From: an uncultured Bacteroidales bacterium
GTDB lineage: Bacteria; Bacteroidota; Bacteroidia; Bacteroidales; UBA932
Assembly: GCA_905235775.1 (NCBI GenBank)
Contig: CAJOMY010000021.1
Coordinates: 1 to 15,813, forward strand
DNA: 15,813 bases
Reading direction: 5' to 3'
Shown: piece after piece, positions 6,552 to 13,448 of the stretch
Layout of the letters: every line of letters begins with the position of its first letter
Numbering within the stretch: position 1 is the stretch's first letter
Position numbers and translations under genes: made by a program
The notes under the pieces: model-generated
Database searches by the model: none
Seen by the model: the letters and a program-made list of their open reading frames with translations, nothing else
Told to the model about the DNA's origin: nothing

Positions 6552-8138
6552 ATGACCTCTCCGGCAGGACATATTTCCGAGAACAGCAAGAGGCTTGCGC
6601 GCAATACCCTCCTGCTGTATTTCCGGATGTCCCTGCTGCTGCTCATCGGCCTGTTCACCTCGCGTGTGGTGCTCCGCACGCTGGGCGTGGACGACTACGG
6701 CGTCTATCAGGTGGTCGGGGGCGTGGTGACGGTGTTCACCTTCCTGACGAATTCCATTTCCGCGGCGATCAGCCGCTACCTGACCGTCGGGCTGGGGAAG
6801 GGCGACCCCGCGCACTTGCGCCGGGTCTTTTCCACGGGCGTGCTGATCCAGCTGGGCCTGTCGCTGCTGCTGGTGCTGCTCGTGGAGACGGCCGGCCTGT
6901 GGTGGCTGAACCACCGGCTCGTGATTCCGGCAGGGCGCCTGGAGGCCGCCCGCTGGGTGCTCCAAAGCTCGCTGGGCGCGCTGGTGGTGCAGCTGCTCGC
7001 CGTTCCCTACAACGCCGCCATCATCGCGCACGAGCGGATGTCGGCCTTCGCCGTGATCAGCCTCGGCGAGGCCCTGCTCAAGCTGGGCGTGGCGCTGCTG
7101 CTGTTTTTCTCGCCCTTCGACAAGTTGGTCAGCTACGCGGTCCTGATGCTGGCCGTAGCCGTGCTGGTGCGTTGCGCGTACGGGCTCTACTGCCGGCACT
7201 TTTTCGCGGAGACGCGGGGCGCCCTGGTCTATGACGGTGCGCTGACGCGCGAAATGACCGCGTTTGCCGGCTGGAGTTTCTTCGGGTCCAGCGGCTACGT
7301 GCTCAACACCCAGGGCGTCGGGCAGATCGTCAACCTATTCTTCGGCGTGGCCGTGAACGCCGCGCGGGGTGTGGCCCTGCAGATCGAGAATACCGTCAAG
7401 CAGTTCGTGTCCAATTTCCTGACCGCCCTCAATCCGCAGATCACCAAGGCCTGGGCGGCGGGCGATCGCGACTACTGCTTCGAGCTGGTGCGCAAGGGCA
7501 CCAAATACACCTGGCTGGTGATCCTTGCCTGCTTCCTGCCCGTCTTCGGCGAGGCCGAACTGCTGCTGGACGTCTGGCTGGGGCCCGACAAGGTGCCGCC
7601 CTACGCGGCGGCCTTCGTGCGTCTCGCGCTCATCGGGCTGCTGGTCGATCTCGCGGGCAACTCGCTGCACACGCTGGTGCAGGCCACGGGCCGCGTGAAG
7701 CACTTCTACCTGGTCACCGGCCTGACCTCCTACCTGGGGCTGCCGCTGACCTGGCTCTGCTTCCGGCTGGGGCTCGGCCCCGTCTGGGCCTATGTCGTTT
7801 TCATCGGGATTTACCTGGCGGTCTTCGCGGAGCGCATCGCGCTGGTGTGCAGGCAGACGGGTTTTCCGCTGCGGTCGTACCTGCGCCTGCTCGCACTGCT
7901 CCTGATGACGAGCTGCTTCTCGCTGGTGTTCCCCATGCTGGCACGGGCCTTCGGCTGGGCTCCCGGTTGGCGATTGCTCTTCGGCGCGCTGCTGGGCTGG
8001 GCGACAATGGCGCACTATACCTGGCGTTACCTCCTGACCGCGGGGGAGAAGGCCTTTGTCCGGAGGAAGCTCCGGATCGGCAGGGAGGTCCCGGGTCAAG
8101 CCCGGAACGACAAGGGGACTCCGGAAGACCAAGGATGA
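6552..8138 (+). CDS. Polysaccharide flippase (Wzx-like, MOP superfamily)
   Basis: A 528-residue inner-membrane protein with about 12-14 predicted spans, resembling lipopolysaccharide/O-antigen flippases of the MOP superfamily, which move lipid-linked glycans across the inner membrane. The N-terminus ARNTLLLYFRMSLLLLIGLFTSRVVLRTLGVDDYGVYQVVGG pattern (first two helices, with a Leu-Gly-x-x-x-Tyr-Gly-x-Tyr element) is diagnostic of this family. The start lies 8 nt after ispE and has no Shine-Dalgarno sequence. The last residues, VPGQARNDK (513-521), are encoded by a dispersed palindromic repeat (8086-8112), so the original C-terminus probably ended near RKLRIG. The stop overlaps the start of the next gene, a glycosyltransferase, which supports a role in surface glycan synthesis. 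The glycan is unknown. Confidence 0.88.
   Translation: MTSPAGHISENSKRLARNTLLLYFRMSLLLLIGLFTSRVVLRTLGVDDYGVYQVVGGVVTVFTFLTNSISAAISRYLTVGLGKGDPAHLRRVFSTGVLIQLGLSLLLVLLVETAGLWWLNHRLVIPAGRLEAARWVLQSSLGALVVQLLAVPYNAAIIAHERMSAFAVISLGEALLKLGVALLLFFSPFDKLVSYAVLMLAVAVLVRCAYGLYCRHFFAETRGALVYDGALTREMTAFAGWSFFGSSGYVLNTQGVGQIVNLFFGVAVNAARGVALQIENTVKQFVSNFLTALNPQITKAWAAGDRDYCFELVRKGTKYTWLVILACFLPVFGEAELLLDVWLGPDKVPPYAAAFVRLALIGLLVDLAGNSLHTLVQATGRVKHFYLVTGLTSYLGLPLTWLCFRLGLGPVWAYVVFIGIYLAVFAERIALVCRQTGFPLRSYLRLLALLLMTSCFSLVFPMLARAFGWAPGWRLLFGALLGWATMAHYTWRYLLTAGEKAFVRRKLRIGREVPGQARNDKGTPEDQG
8086..8112. repeat. Dispersed palindromic repeat, translated in the flippase tail
   Basis: The core CCGGGTCAAGCCCGG (8091-8105) is an inverted repeat (CCGGG / CCCGG with a TCAAG loop), embedded in AGGTC...AACGACAA. 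The pattern is familiar from many bacterial genomes, where its other strand translates as PGLTRDL-like peptides. Here it is read in frame as VPGQARNDK at the flippase C-terminus. Membership of a repeat family rests on recognition, not on a second copy in this window. Confidence 0.6.
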
Positions 8139-8809
8139 TGAAAACGGCCATCTATACCTGTATCGTCGGCGCGTATGACGAACTGCGGCAACCCCTCGTG
8201 CTGGAGGACGGTTTCGACTTCATCTGCTTCGTCGGACCCGGAGAACGGACGACGGCGCGCGACGGTGTGTGGGAAATCCGCGAACTGCCGGCGACGCAGA
8301 GGAGTGCGACGCTCTCCGCCCGCTGGGCGAAAACGCACCCTCACATCCTGCTGCCGGACTACGACTGCTCCGTCTGGATCGATGGCAACATCATGTTGCT
8401 GGACGGCTCGCTCTTCCATGCCGCACGCCTCAAAGCCGCGTCCGGCGTGCAGTACAGCGGCGTGCCGCATTACAACCGGGACTGTACCTATGAAGAGGCG
8501 CGCAAGTGTTTCGACATGAAGTATTTGGATTTGGTCGGACTGCTGCGCGTCTGGGGCTTCCTGGCGCTGCACGCTCTGCCGCGCCATGCCGGCCTGATGG
8601 AGAGCAACCTGATCTTCCGCCGCCACACGGAAGCGGCCGTCGTGGCCTTCGACGAGCTGTGGTGGGAACGCATCCTGCACCTGAGCCGCCGGGACCAGCT
8701 GTCGCTGATCCCCACGCTGCGCAAGAGCGGCCTGGCCTGGGACGACCGCTTGCTGGACGGGCTGAACACCCGCAATCATGCGGGATTCCGGTATTTGTTG
8801 CATAAATGA
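8135..8809 (+). CDS. DUF616-type (TOD1/MUCI70) glycosyltransferase
   Basis: A 224-residue soluble protein resembling the DUF616 / TOD1-MUCI70 glycosyltransferase-like domain. Visible features are the opening AIYTCIVGAYDELRQP (about 5-20), ARWAKTHPHILLPDYDCSVWIDGNI (about 62-86, with a WIDGN element in the place of a DxD motif), HYNRDCTYEEARKC, ESNLIFRRH and the terminal WWERILHLSRRDQLSL. The donor and acceptor sugars are unknown. Either ATG at 8135 or 8138 could start it; the first overlaps the flippase stop (ATGA), indicating coupled translation. It probably adds a sugar to the glycan handled by the preceding flippase. It is the last gene of the suf-led transcription unit; the next gene has its own promoter. 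Confidence 0.8.
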   Translation: MMKTAIYTCIVGAYDELRQPLVLEDGFDFICFVGPGERTTARDGVWEIRELPATQRSATLSARWAKTHPHILLPDYDCSVWIDGNIMLLDGSLFHAARLKAASGVQYSGVPHYNRDCTYEEARKCFDMKYLDLVGLLRVWGFLALHALPRHAGLMESNLIFRRHTEAAVVAFDELWWERILHLSRRDQLSLIPTLRKSGLAWDDRLLDGLNTRNHAGFRYLLHK

Positions 8810-8828
8810 TTTTTTTGCTCTATCTTTG
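8798..8828 (+). promoter_or_regulatory. rpsP-rimM promoter
   Basis: A TTG at 8798-8800 is separated by 20 bp from an exact -7 box TATCTTTG at 8821-8828. The -33 element lies inside the last codons of the upstream glycosyltransferase gene. The expected transcription start is near 8832, giving a leader of about 55 nt, the longest leader of any gene in the window. Confidence 0.7.
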
Positions 8829-8834
8829 CCGTCC

Positions 8835-8851
8835 GTTCCTCGGGTAGGAAC
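8835..8851 (+). promoter_or_regulatory. Hairpin in the rpsP 5' leader
   Basis: GTTCCT (8835-8840), loop CGGGT, AGGAAC (8846-8851) form a perfect 6-bp stem at the very start of the predicted mRNA. An AT-rich, probably unstructured stretch follows up to the ATG. It may stabilise the mRNA 5' end or serve in translational autoregulation; neither is shown by the sequence. It lacks a T-tract and so is not a terminator. Confidence 0.5.
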
Positions 8852-8886
8852 GCATTTAGGTTTAATCATTTAACAACAGATTCACA

Positions 8887-9438
8887 ATGGCTGTTAAAAT
8901 TCGTTTGCAGCGCCACGGTAAGAAGAATTTCGCATTCTTCCACATTGTAGTGGCGGATTCGCGCTCCCCGCGCGATGGTCGTTTCATCGAGCAGATCGGC
9001 TCTTACAACCCCAACACCAACCCGGCGACGATCGTCCTCAACTCCGAGCGCGCCCTTGCCTGGCTGAAGGTGGGTGCCGAACCGACCCTCACCGCTCGCC
9101 GCATCCTCTCCTACGAGGGCGTTCTCCTTCGTCACCACCTCGACGGCGGTGTCGCCAAGGGTGCCCTGACCCAGGAGGCGGCTGACAAGAAGTGGAACGA
9201 CTGGAAGGCTCAGCGTGACGCCAAGATCGAGGCCAGGAAGACGGGCATCAAGAATGCCGCCATCGAGGCCCGCAAGGCTGCCAAGGCTGAGGAGACCAAG
9301 GTCAATGAGGCTCGCGCCGAGGCCCTTGCCAAGAGGGCTGCCGAGGCTGCCGCCGCCAAGGCCGCAGAAGCCGCCGCAGAAGCTGCCGAGGCCGTCGATG
9401 AGGCCCCTGCGGAGGAAGCTGCTGAGGCTACCGCCTAA
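8887..9438 (+). CDS. rpsP: 30S ribosomal protein S16
   Basis: A 183-residue S16. The core (1 to about 82) is clearly S16: MAVKIRLQRHGKKNFAFFHI, VVADSRSPRDGRFIEQIGSYNP and a TLTARRILSYEGVL end. S16 is an early-assembling protein of the small subunit. The remaining 100 residues, beginning near the ALTQEAADKKWNDWKAQRD segment, form an Ala/Lys/Glu-rich, probably helical or coiled-coil tail that becomes Ala/Glu-rich and acidic at its end. Long S16 tails are usual in Bacteroidetes and absent from E. coli S16 (about 82 residues). The AT-rich region before the ATG has no Shine-Dalgarno sequence. rimM follows after 6 nt. Confidence 0.97.
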   Translation: MAVKIRLQRHGKKNFAFFHIVVADSRSPRDGRFIEQIGSYNPNTNPATIVLNSERALAWLKVGAEPTLTARRILSYEGVLLRHHLDGGVAKGALTQEAADKKWNDWKAQRDAKIEARKTGIKNAAIEARKAAKAEETKVNEARAEALAKRAAEAAAAKAAEAAAEAAEAVDEAPAEEAAEATA

Positions 9439-9444
9439 GGCATA

Positions 9445-9936
9445 ATGCTCCAGATCGCCAAGATTCTCAAATCCAACGGCACCGATGGCGGCCTACTCAT
9501 CGGAGTGCGCGACATCGAGCCTGGACAGATCGACCTTCAGGAACCGGTGTTCATCGAATTCGATGGACTGCCGGTTCCCTTTTTTATCCAGGACCTCCAG
9601 CAGCGCGGCACCTCCAAAGCCATCATCCACCTCAATGACGTGAGCACCCTGGCGGACGCCGAGGAACTCGTCGGCCGCTCGCTTTGGATCGAAGGGGAAT
9701 GGGAGGAGGAAAAAGAAACGGACTTCACCGGCTGGACCCTGCTCAACCGCGGCGTCCCCGTCGGCACTGTCACCGGTATGGAGCCCATCCCCGGCAACCT
9801 CTGCCTCTACGTCCGTCCGGAGTGTCATTCTGAGCGCAGCGAAGAATCCCTCGTCCCCCTGCACCCCGACCTCATCCTCTCTGCAGACCCCGCTACCCGC
9901 ACCCTCAACCTCGACCTCCCCGACGGACTGCTCTGA
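9445..9936 (+). CDS. rimM: Ribosome maturation factor RimM with a repeat-encoded insertion
   Basis: A 163-residue RimM, near the normal length of 165-180. RimM helps 16S rRNA processing and assembly of the 30S head, binding S19. The N-terminal domain begins MLQIAKILKSNGTDGGLLIG and the C-terminal PRC-barrel has GVPVGTVTGMEPIPGNLCLYV and LVPLHPDLI (136-144). Between these, residues about 126-135 (ECHSERSEES) come from a dispersed repeat at 9823-9851. It sits in the loop between two PRC strands where other RimM proteins have a short variable turn, so function may be kept. Pairing with rpsP is the common bacterial arrangement. No trmD is downstream here; the next gene is convergent. Confidence 0.93.
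   Translation: MLQIAKILKSNGTDGGLLIGVRDIEPGQIDLQEPVFIEFDGLPVPFFIQDLQQRGTSKAIIHLNDVSTLADAEELVGRSLWIEGEWEEEKETDFTGWTLLNRGVPVGTVTGMEPIPGNLCLYVRPECHSERSEESLVPLHPDLILSADPATRTLNLDLPDGLL
9823..9851. repeat. Dispersed repeat inserted in rimM
   Basis: The core GTCATTCTGAGCGCAGCGAA (9825-9844 and continuing as GAATCCCT) matches a widely seen intergenic repeat in many bacterial genomes, whose reading in this frame gives the well-known CHSERSEES peptide. Here it is inside the coding sequence, in frame. Only one copy occurs in the window. Confidence 0.65.
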
Positions 9937-9939
9937 CCC

Positions 9940-9959
9940 TGCCCGGGCCCGGGCGGGCA
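9940..9959. terminator. Possible GC-rich terminator between convergent genes
   Basis: The short gap between rimM and the convergent Feo gene holds a perfect 14-bp palindrome GCCCGGGCCCGGGC (9941-9954); an alternative stem pairs TGCCCG (9940-9945) with CGGGCA (9954-9959). There is no T-tract on either side, so it is not a classical intrinsic terminator. It may act on both strands with Rho, or not at all. Confidence 0.35.
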
Positions 9960-9992
9960 CATCGGGCTGGCTGACGGAACCGAAGTAACAAG

Positions 9993-10154
9993 TCAGTGCT
10001 TGCAATAGGGGCAGCCCGGGGCGCCGGAGCAGCCCGAACAACCGGTACTGCCGCTGCCGCAGCCGCCGGAGCGGCCGGGACGCAGGATCGCCCGCAGCGC
10101 GAAGAATAGCGCGGCGGCCACGAGCAGCAGGACGAGAAGGGTCGGAAGGTTCAT
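9993..10154 (-). CDS. FeoB-associated Cys-rich membrane protein
   Basis: A 53-residue protein with one predicted membrane helix (about 3-24, PTLLVLLLVAAALFFALRAIL) and a short Gly/Ser/Cys tail carrying Cys32, 39, 42, 48 and 51, ending CPYCKH. This matches the small FeoB-associated Cys-rich membrane protein found after feoB in many bacteria. Its role is not established; the Cys cluster may bind iron or another metal next to the FeoB channel. The start at 10154 begins the membrane helix directly; longer in-frame versions run into feoB. The ATG lies 4 nt after the feoAB stop, so it is the second gene of the feo operon. Confidence 0.85.
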   Translation of the reverse strand: MNLPTLLVLLLVAAALFFALRAILRPGRSGGCGSGSTGCSGCSGAPGCPYCKH

Positions 10155-10158
10155 GGCA

Positions 10159-12504
10159 TCAGAAGAACAACCCGGCCACGAGGTAGGCCAGCCAGGCCAC
10201 GACCCACGCCACCGCACATTGGAAAAACACCACCCAGGCAGCCCATTTGCCGCCGAGTTCGCGCCTGACCGCCGCGATGGCCGCCACGCACGGCGTATAG
10301 AGCAGGCAGAACGCCAGCATCGGGATGGCGGTCAGCATCGTCAGGGAGGCCGTCACGTCGAGTACCTCCAGCGTCGCGACCACGCTCTCCTTCGCGAGAA
10401 ATCCGGTCACGAGCGCCGTCACCACCCGCCAGTCGCCCAGCCCGAGGGGCTGGAACAGCGGTGCGATCAAGCCCGCCACGGCGGCCAGGACGCTGTCTTC
10501 CGGCTCCACCAGGTTGAGCCGGAAATCGAAGCTCTGCAGCATCCAGATAATGATCGAAGCGATGAAAATCACCGTGAACGCCCGCTGCAGGAAGTCCTGG
10601 GTCTTGTCCCAGAGCAAGTGCCCGACGTTCTTTGCGCCCGGGAGGCGGTAGTTCGGCAGCTCCATCACGAACGGCGCGGCGCCGTCCTTGTGCGGGCGCA
10701 GTTTCCCGAGCAGGGCGACGAGGACGCCCACCAGGATGGCGGACAGGTAGAGCACCACCAGCACCAGGCCGCCGTGGCCCGGGAAGAAGGCGCTCGTGAA
10801 GAAGGCATAGATGGGGATCTTGGCCGAGCAGCTGATGAAGGGCGTCAACAGGATGGTCATTTTGCGGTCGCGTGACGACGGGAGCGTCCGCGTGGCCATG
10901 ACCGCCGGCACGCTGCAGCCGAAACCGATCAGCAGCGGCACGATGCTCCGCCCGCTGAGGCCGATTTTGCGCAGCAGCTTGTCCGTCACGAACGCGACGC
11001 GCGCCATGTAGCCGCTGTCCTCCAGCATGGACAGGAAGAAGAACAGCAGGATGATGATCGGCACGAAGCTGACCACCGTACCCACGCCGCCGAAGACTCC
11101 GTCCACGACGAGGGACTGCACGGCGGGAGCCACGCCCCAGCGCTCCAGCGCGGCGCCCGTCACCCCGGCAAGCCACCGGATGCCCCGGTCCAACAGGTCC
11201 TGCAGCGGTGCGCCCAGCACGTCGATCGAGAGCCAGATCACCAGCGACATAATGGCGACAAAAATGGGAATCGCCGTCCAGCGGCCGGTGAGAATGCGGT
11301 CGAGGCGGCGGCTGCGGAGATATTCCCTGCTCTCGTGCGGCTTCACGACGGTCTGCTCCGTGAGCTTGCGGATGAACGAGAAACGCATATCCGCCATGGC
11401 GGCATTGCGGTCCAGGCCGCGCTCCTGTTCCATTTGCACGATGATGTGCTCCACCATCTCCTTCTCGTTCTGCTGCAGGCCCAGGGCCTTCTCAATGGCG
11501 GCATCTCCCTCCACGAGGCGGCTCGCCGCGAAACGCAGCGGAATGCCCGCACGCTCGGCGTGATCTTCGATCAGGTGCATCACGCCGTGCAGGCAGCGGT
11601 GCACCGCCCCGCCGTGGTCATCCTTGTCGCAGAAGTCCTGGCGGGCCGGAAGCTCCTGGTAGCGGGCCACGTGCATGGCATGGTCCACGAGCTCGTTGAT
11701 GCCTTCGTTCCTGGCGGCCGAGATCGGCACGACCGGCAGGCCGAGCATCTCCTCCATCTTGTTGATGCGGATGGAGCCGCCGTTGCCCCGGACTTCGTCC
11801 ATCATGTTGAGTGCCAGCACCATCGGCGTGTCCAGCTCCATCAACTGCATCGTCAGGTAGAGGTTGCGCTCAATGTTGCCGGCATCCACGATGTTGATGA
11901 TGCCCCGCGGCTTCTCGTGCAGGATGAAGTCGCGGGAGACGATCTCCTCGGCCGTATAGGGAGACAGGGAATAGATGCCCGGCAGGTCGGTCACGCAGGT
12001 GTCCGCATGACCGCGGATGACGCCGTCCTTGCGGTCCACCGTCACCCCGGGGAAATTGCCCACGTGCTGGTTGGCGCCGGTCAGCTGGTTGAAGAGCGTG
12101 GTCTTGCCGCAGTTCTGGTTGCCCGCCAGGGCAAACGTGAGCAGGGTGCCGTCCGGAAGCGGGGCCTCGTGGGCCTTGTCATGGTATTTGCCGCCTTCGC
12201 CGAAACCCGGATGCGCCGCCGGGTTCACCGACTCCACGGACGTGTCGTCCGCCAGGACGCGGACCGGCTCTGACGGCTCTTCGGTCGGTTCGACCTCGAT
12301 CTTTGCGGCGTCGGAGAGGCGCAGCGTGAGCGCATAACCGTTGATGCGCAGCTCCATCGGGTCGCCCAGGGGAGCGTATTTGACCAGCTTCACCCGGGCG
12401 CCCGGGATGAGGCCCATGTCCAGAAAATGCTGGCGCAGGGAGCCTTCGCCCCCGACCGTCAGGATGACGGCGCTGTCGCCTATGGGAAGATCTCTGAGTG
12501 TCAT
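10159..12504 (-). CDS. feoB: FeoA-FeoB fusion, ferrous iron transporter
   Basis: A 781-residue fusion of FeoA and FeoB, the usual Bacteroidetes form. Residues 1-72 are the FeoA SH3-like domain (RDLPIGDSAVIL, GLIPGARVKL). A linker leads to the G domain, with G1 GNQNCGKT (128-135), switch FPGVTV (151-156), G3 DLPG (173-176), G4 NMMD (233-236) and G5 region SAARNEG (262-268). From about residue 440 the C-terminal membrane part follows, with two gate motifs: GCSVPAVMATRTL, SCSAKIPIYAFF and TPCVAAIAAVRREL. It imports Fe2+ across the inner membrane. The start at 12504 is chosen because it begins the FeoA domain and removes a 206-residue upstream extension that overlaps the glycosyltransferase. The Cys-rich Feo protein follows by 4 nt. 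Confidence 0.96.
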   Translation of the reverse strand: MTLRDLPIGDSAVILTVGGEGSLRQHFLDMGLIPGARVKLVKYAPLGDPMELRINGYALTLRLSDAAKIEVEPTEEPSEPVRVLADDTSVESVNPAAHPGFGEGGKYHDKAHEAPLPDGTLLTFALAGNQNCGKTTLFNQLTGANQHVGNFPGVTVDRKDGVIRGHADTCVTDLPGIYSLSPYTAEEIVSRDFILHEKPRGIINIVDAGNIERNLYLTMQLMELDTPMVLALNMMDEVRGNGGSIRINKMEEMLGLPVVPISAARNEGINELVDHAMHVARYQELPARQDFCDKDDHGGAVHRCLHGVMHLIEDHAERAGIPLRFAASRLVEGDAAIEKALGLQQNEKEMVEHIIVQMEQERGLDRNAAMADMRFSFIRKLTEQTVVKPHESREYLRSRRLDRILTGRWTAIPIFVAIMSLVIWLSIDVLGAPLQDLLDRGIRWLAGVTGAALERWGVAPAVQSLVVDGVFGGVGTVVSFVPIIILLFFFLSMLEDSGYMARVAFVTDKLLRKIGLSGRSIVPLLIGFGCSVPAVMATRTLPSSRDRKMTILLTPFISCSAKIPIYAFFTSAFFPGHGGLVLVVLYLSAILVGVLVALLGKLRPHKDGAAPFVMELPNYRLPGAKNVGHLLWDKTQDFLQRAFTVIFIASIIIWMLQSFDFRLNLVEPEDSVLAAVAGLIAPLFQPLGLGDWRVVTALVTGFLAKESVVATLEVLDVTASLTMLTAIPMLAFCLLYTPCVAAIAAVRRELGGKWAAWVVFFQCAVAWVVAWLAYLVAGLFF

Positions 12505-12528
12505 TGATGTCCGTGCTGCACGAAAGTG

Positions 12529-12559
12529 TAAAGATGGCACGCATGCGCGACATGCGCAA
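12529..12559 (-). promoter_or_regulatory. Possible feoAB promoter
   Basis: On the minus strand TTG (12557-12559) is followed after 20 bp by CATCTTTA (12529-12536), an imperfect -7 box that differs from TAnnTTTG at the first and last base. The spacing is ideal. A weak -7 box could fit a regulated gene. The spacer holds two GCGCATG copies 9 bp apart (minus-strand reading), a possible operator. No convincing Fur box is seen. Confidence 0.45.
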
Positions 12560-12566
12560 TACCCAT

Positions 12567-13448
12567 TTATGGGGATTCCGGGAGGAATGCGCCCTGCCGT
12601 TTCGAAGCCTCCCGAAGCTCCCGGAGCTCCGGGAGCCGCTCCCGGAACTCCGGGATATAGCGCCAGGGGACGGCGGAGAAGTTCTTGATCCCCATCCCGA
12701 CCAGCTCCAGCACTTCGCGAATGCACATCCAGCGCCAGTTGCGTCTGGGGTTGGACACTTTGACCACGGTCGCGATGCATTTGAGCTGCATCTTTTTCCC
12801 GCGCGAGAGGCGGCGGCCACCGCGGTTGTGGACCGCCGACGCCGCCGGCACCACCCCGCACAGCAGCTTGTGCCAGTGCAGCCGGTCGATCCAGTTGTCG
12901 TCTTCGCCATATTGCCGGAAGGCGGGCGAGAAGCCGCCCACCGTCTCGATGGCCCGTCGGCTGAGCAGCCAGTGCGCCGCCATCACGAAGGGGACTTCCA
13001 CGACCAGACGGTCGTTGTGATAGCCTTTCAGGGCGTTGTCGATGTACTTCCGGCACTTCTTGTTGAAACGTTTGTCGCGCCGGCCGTGCGCGTCCAGCTG
13101 CATCGGGCTGAGGACGCCCCACTCCTGGCGGTGGGCCGCCACGAGCTTTCCGAGGGTGTCTTTCTCCAGCCAGGCGTCCTGATTCATCAGGTAGGCGAAG
13201 TCATAGCCTTCGTCCAGGGCGATGCGCAAGCCCAGGTTGTTGGCCGCGCCGAAGCCCAGGTTCTTCCCGGTCTCGAGGATGCGCGTGCCGGGCCAGTCGG
13301 TGCGGATCAGCGGCAGGGTGCCGTCCGTGGAGCCGTTGTCAATGACGAGCACGTCGGCCGGAAGCGTGGACTTCTCCACGCTCCGCAGGCCCTTTTCGAT
13401 CCATTTCCGGGCGTTGTAGGTGACGATGACGACGAGGATTCTAACCAT
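12567..13448 (-). CDS. Family 2 glycosyltransferase (first of two, downstream)
   Basis: A 293-residue GT-A fold glycosyltransferase of family 2, resembling the rhamnosyltransferase/RfbF-like branch. It has the nucleotide-binding start VVIVTYNARKWIEKGLRS (6-23), IDNGSTDGT (36-44), KNLGFGAANN (62-71), the metal-site element MNQDA (88-92) and the catalytic-loop GEDDNWIDR (181-189). The sugar and acceptor are not known; the protein probably acts at the cytoplasmic face of the membrane. The start at 13448 is preferred because it begins the Rossmann strand directly; upstream in-frame sequence belongs to the neighbouring gene in another frame. It overlaps that gene by 8 nt. The C-terminus has a Pro-Glu-Leu-Arg-rich repeat (about 265-282) encoded by palindromic DNA. 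Confidence 0.88.
   Translation of the reverse strand: MVRILVVIVTYNARKWIEKGLRSVEKSTLPADVLVIDNGSTDGTLPLIRTDWPGTRILETGKNLGFGAANNLGLRIALDEGYDFAYLMNQDAWLEKDTLGKLVAAHRQEWGVLSPMQLDAHGRRDKRFNKKCRKYIDNALKGYHNDRLVVEVPFVMAAHWLLSRRAIETVGGFSPAFRQYGEDDNWIDRLHWHKLLCGVVPAASAVHNRGGRRLSRGKKMQLKCIATVVKVSNPRRNWRWMCIREVLELVGMGIKNFSAVPWRYIPEFRERLPELRELREASKRQGAFLPESP
12605..12656. repeat. GC-rich palindromic repeats within the glycosyltransferase 3' end
   Basis: The segment contains a perfect 20-bp palindrome, GCTCCCGGAGCTCCGGGAGC (12617-12636), flanked by related CTCCCG/CTCCGG units on both sides. It encodes an Arg-Glu-Leu-Pro-rich tail. Strong hairpins are expected in RNA of either strand. It lies about 40 bp before the stop codon of the gene. 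Confidence 0.65.

Noticed and set aside
8774..8816. Terminator after the DUF616 glycosyltransferase
   Set aside because: AATCAT (8774-8779) can pair with ATGATT (8806-8811) ahead of a run of seven Ts, but the stem is weak, AT-rich and has a long loop. It may end transcription inefficiently; I do not call it.
9200..9438. Alanine-rich end of rpsP as a sign of a frameshift or a second gene
   Set aside because: A long Ala/Lys/Glu tail on S16 is usual in Bacteroidetes and the frame is continuous to a normal stop just before rimM.
10151..11176. Minus-strand open frame overlapping the 3' half of feoAB
   Set aside because: It is the second frame of a certain gene and has a shadow-like Arg/Ala/Gly composition.
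12505..13122. 206-residue N-terminal extension of FeoAB
   Set aside because: It overlaps the glycosyltransferase in another frame, is low-complexity Arg/Pro-rich, and the FeoA domain starts cleanly at 12504.
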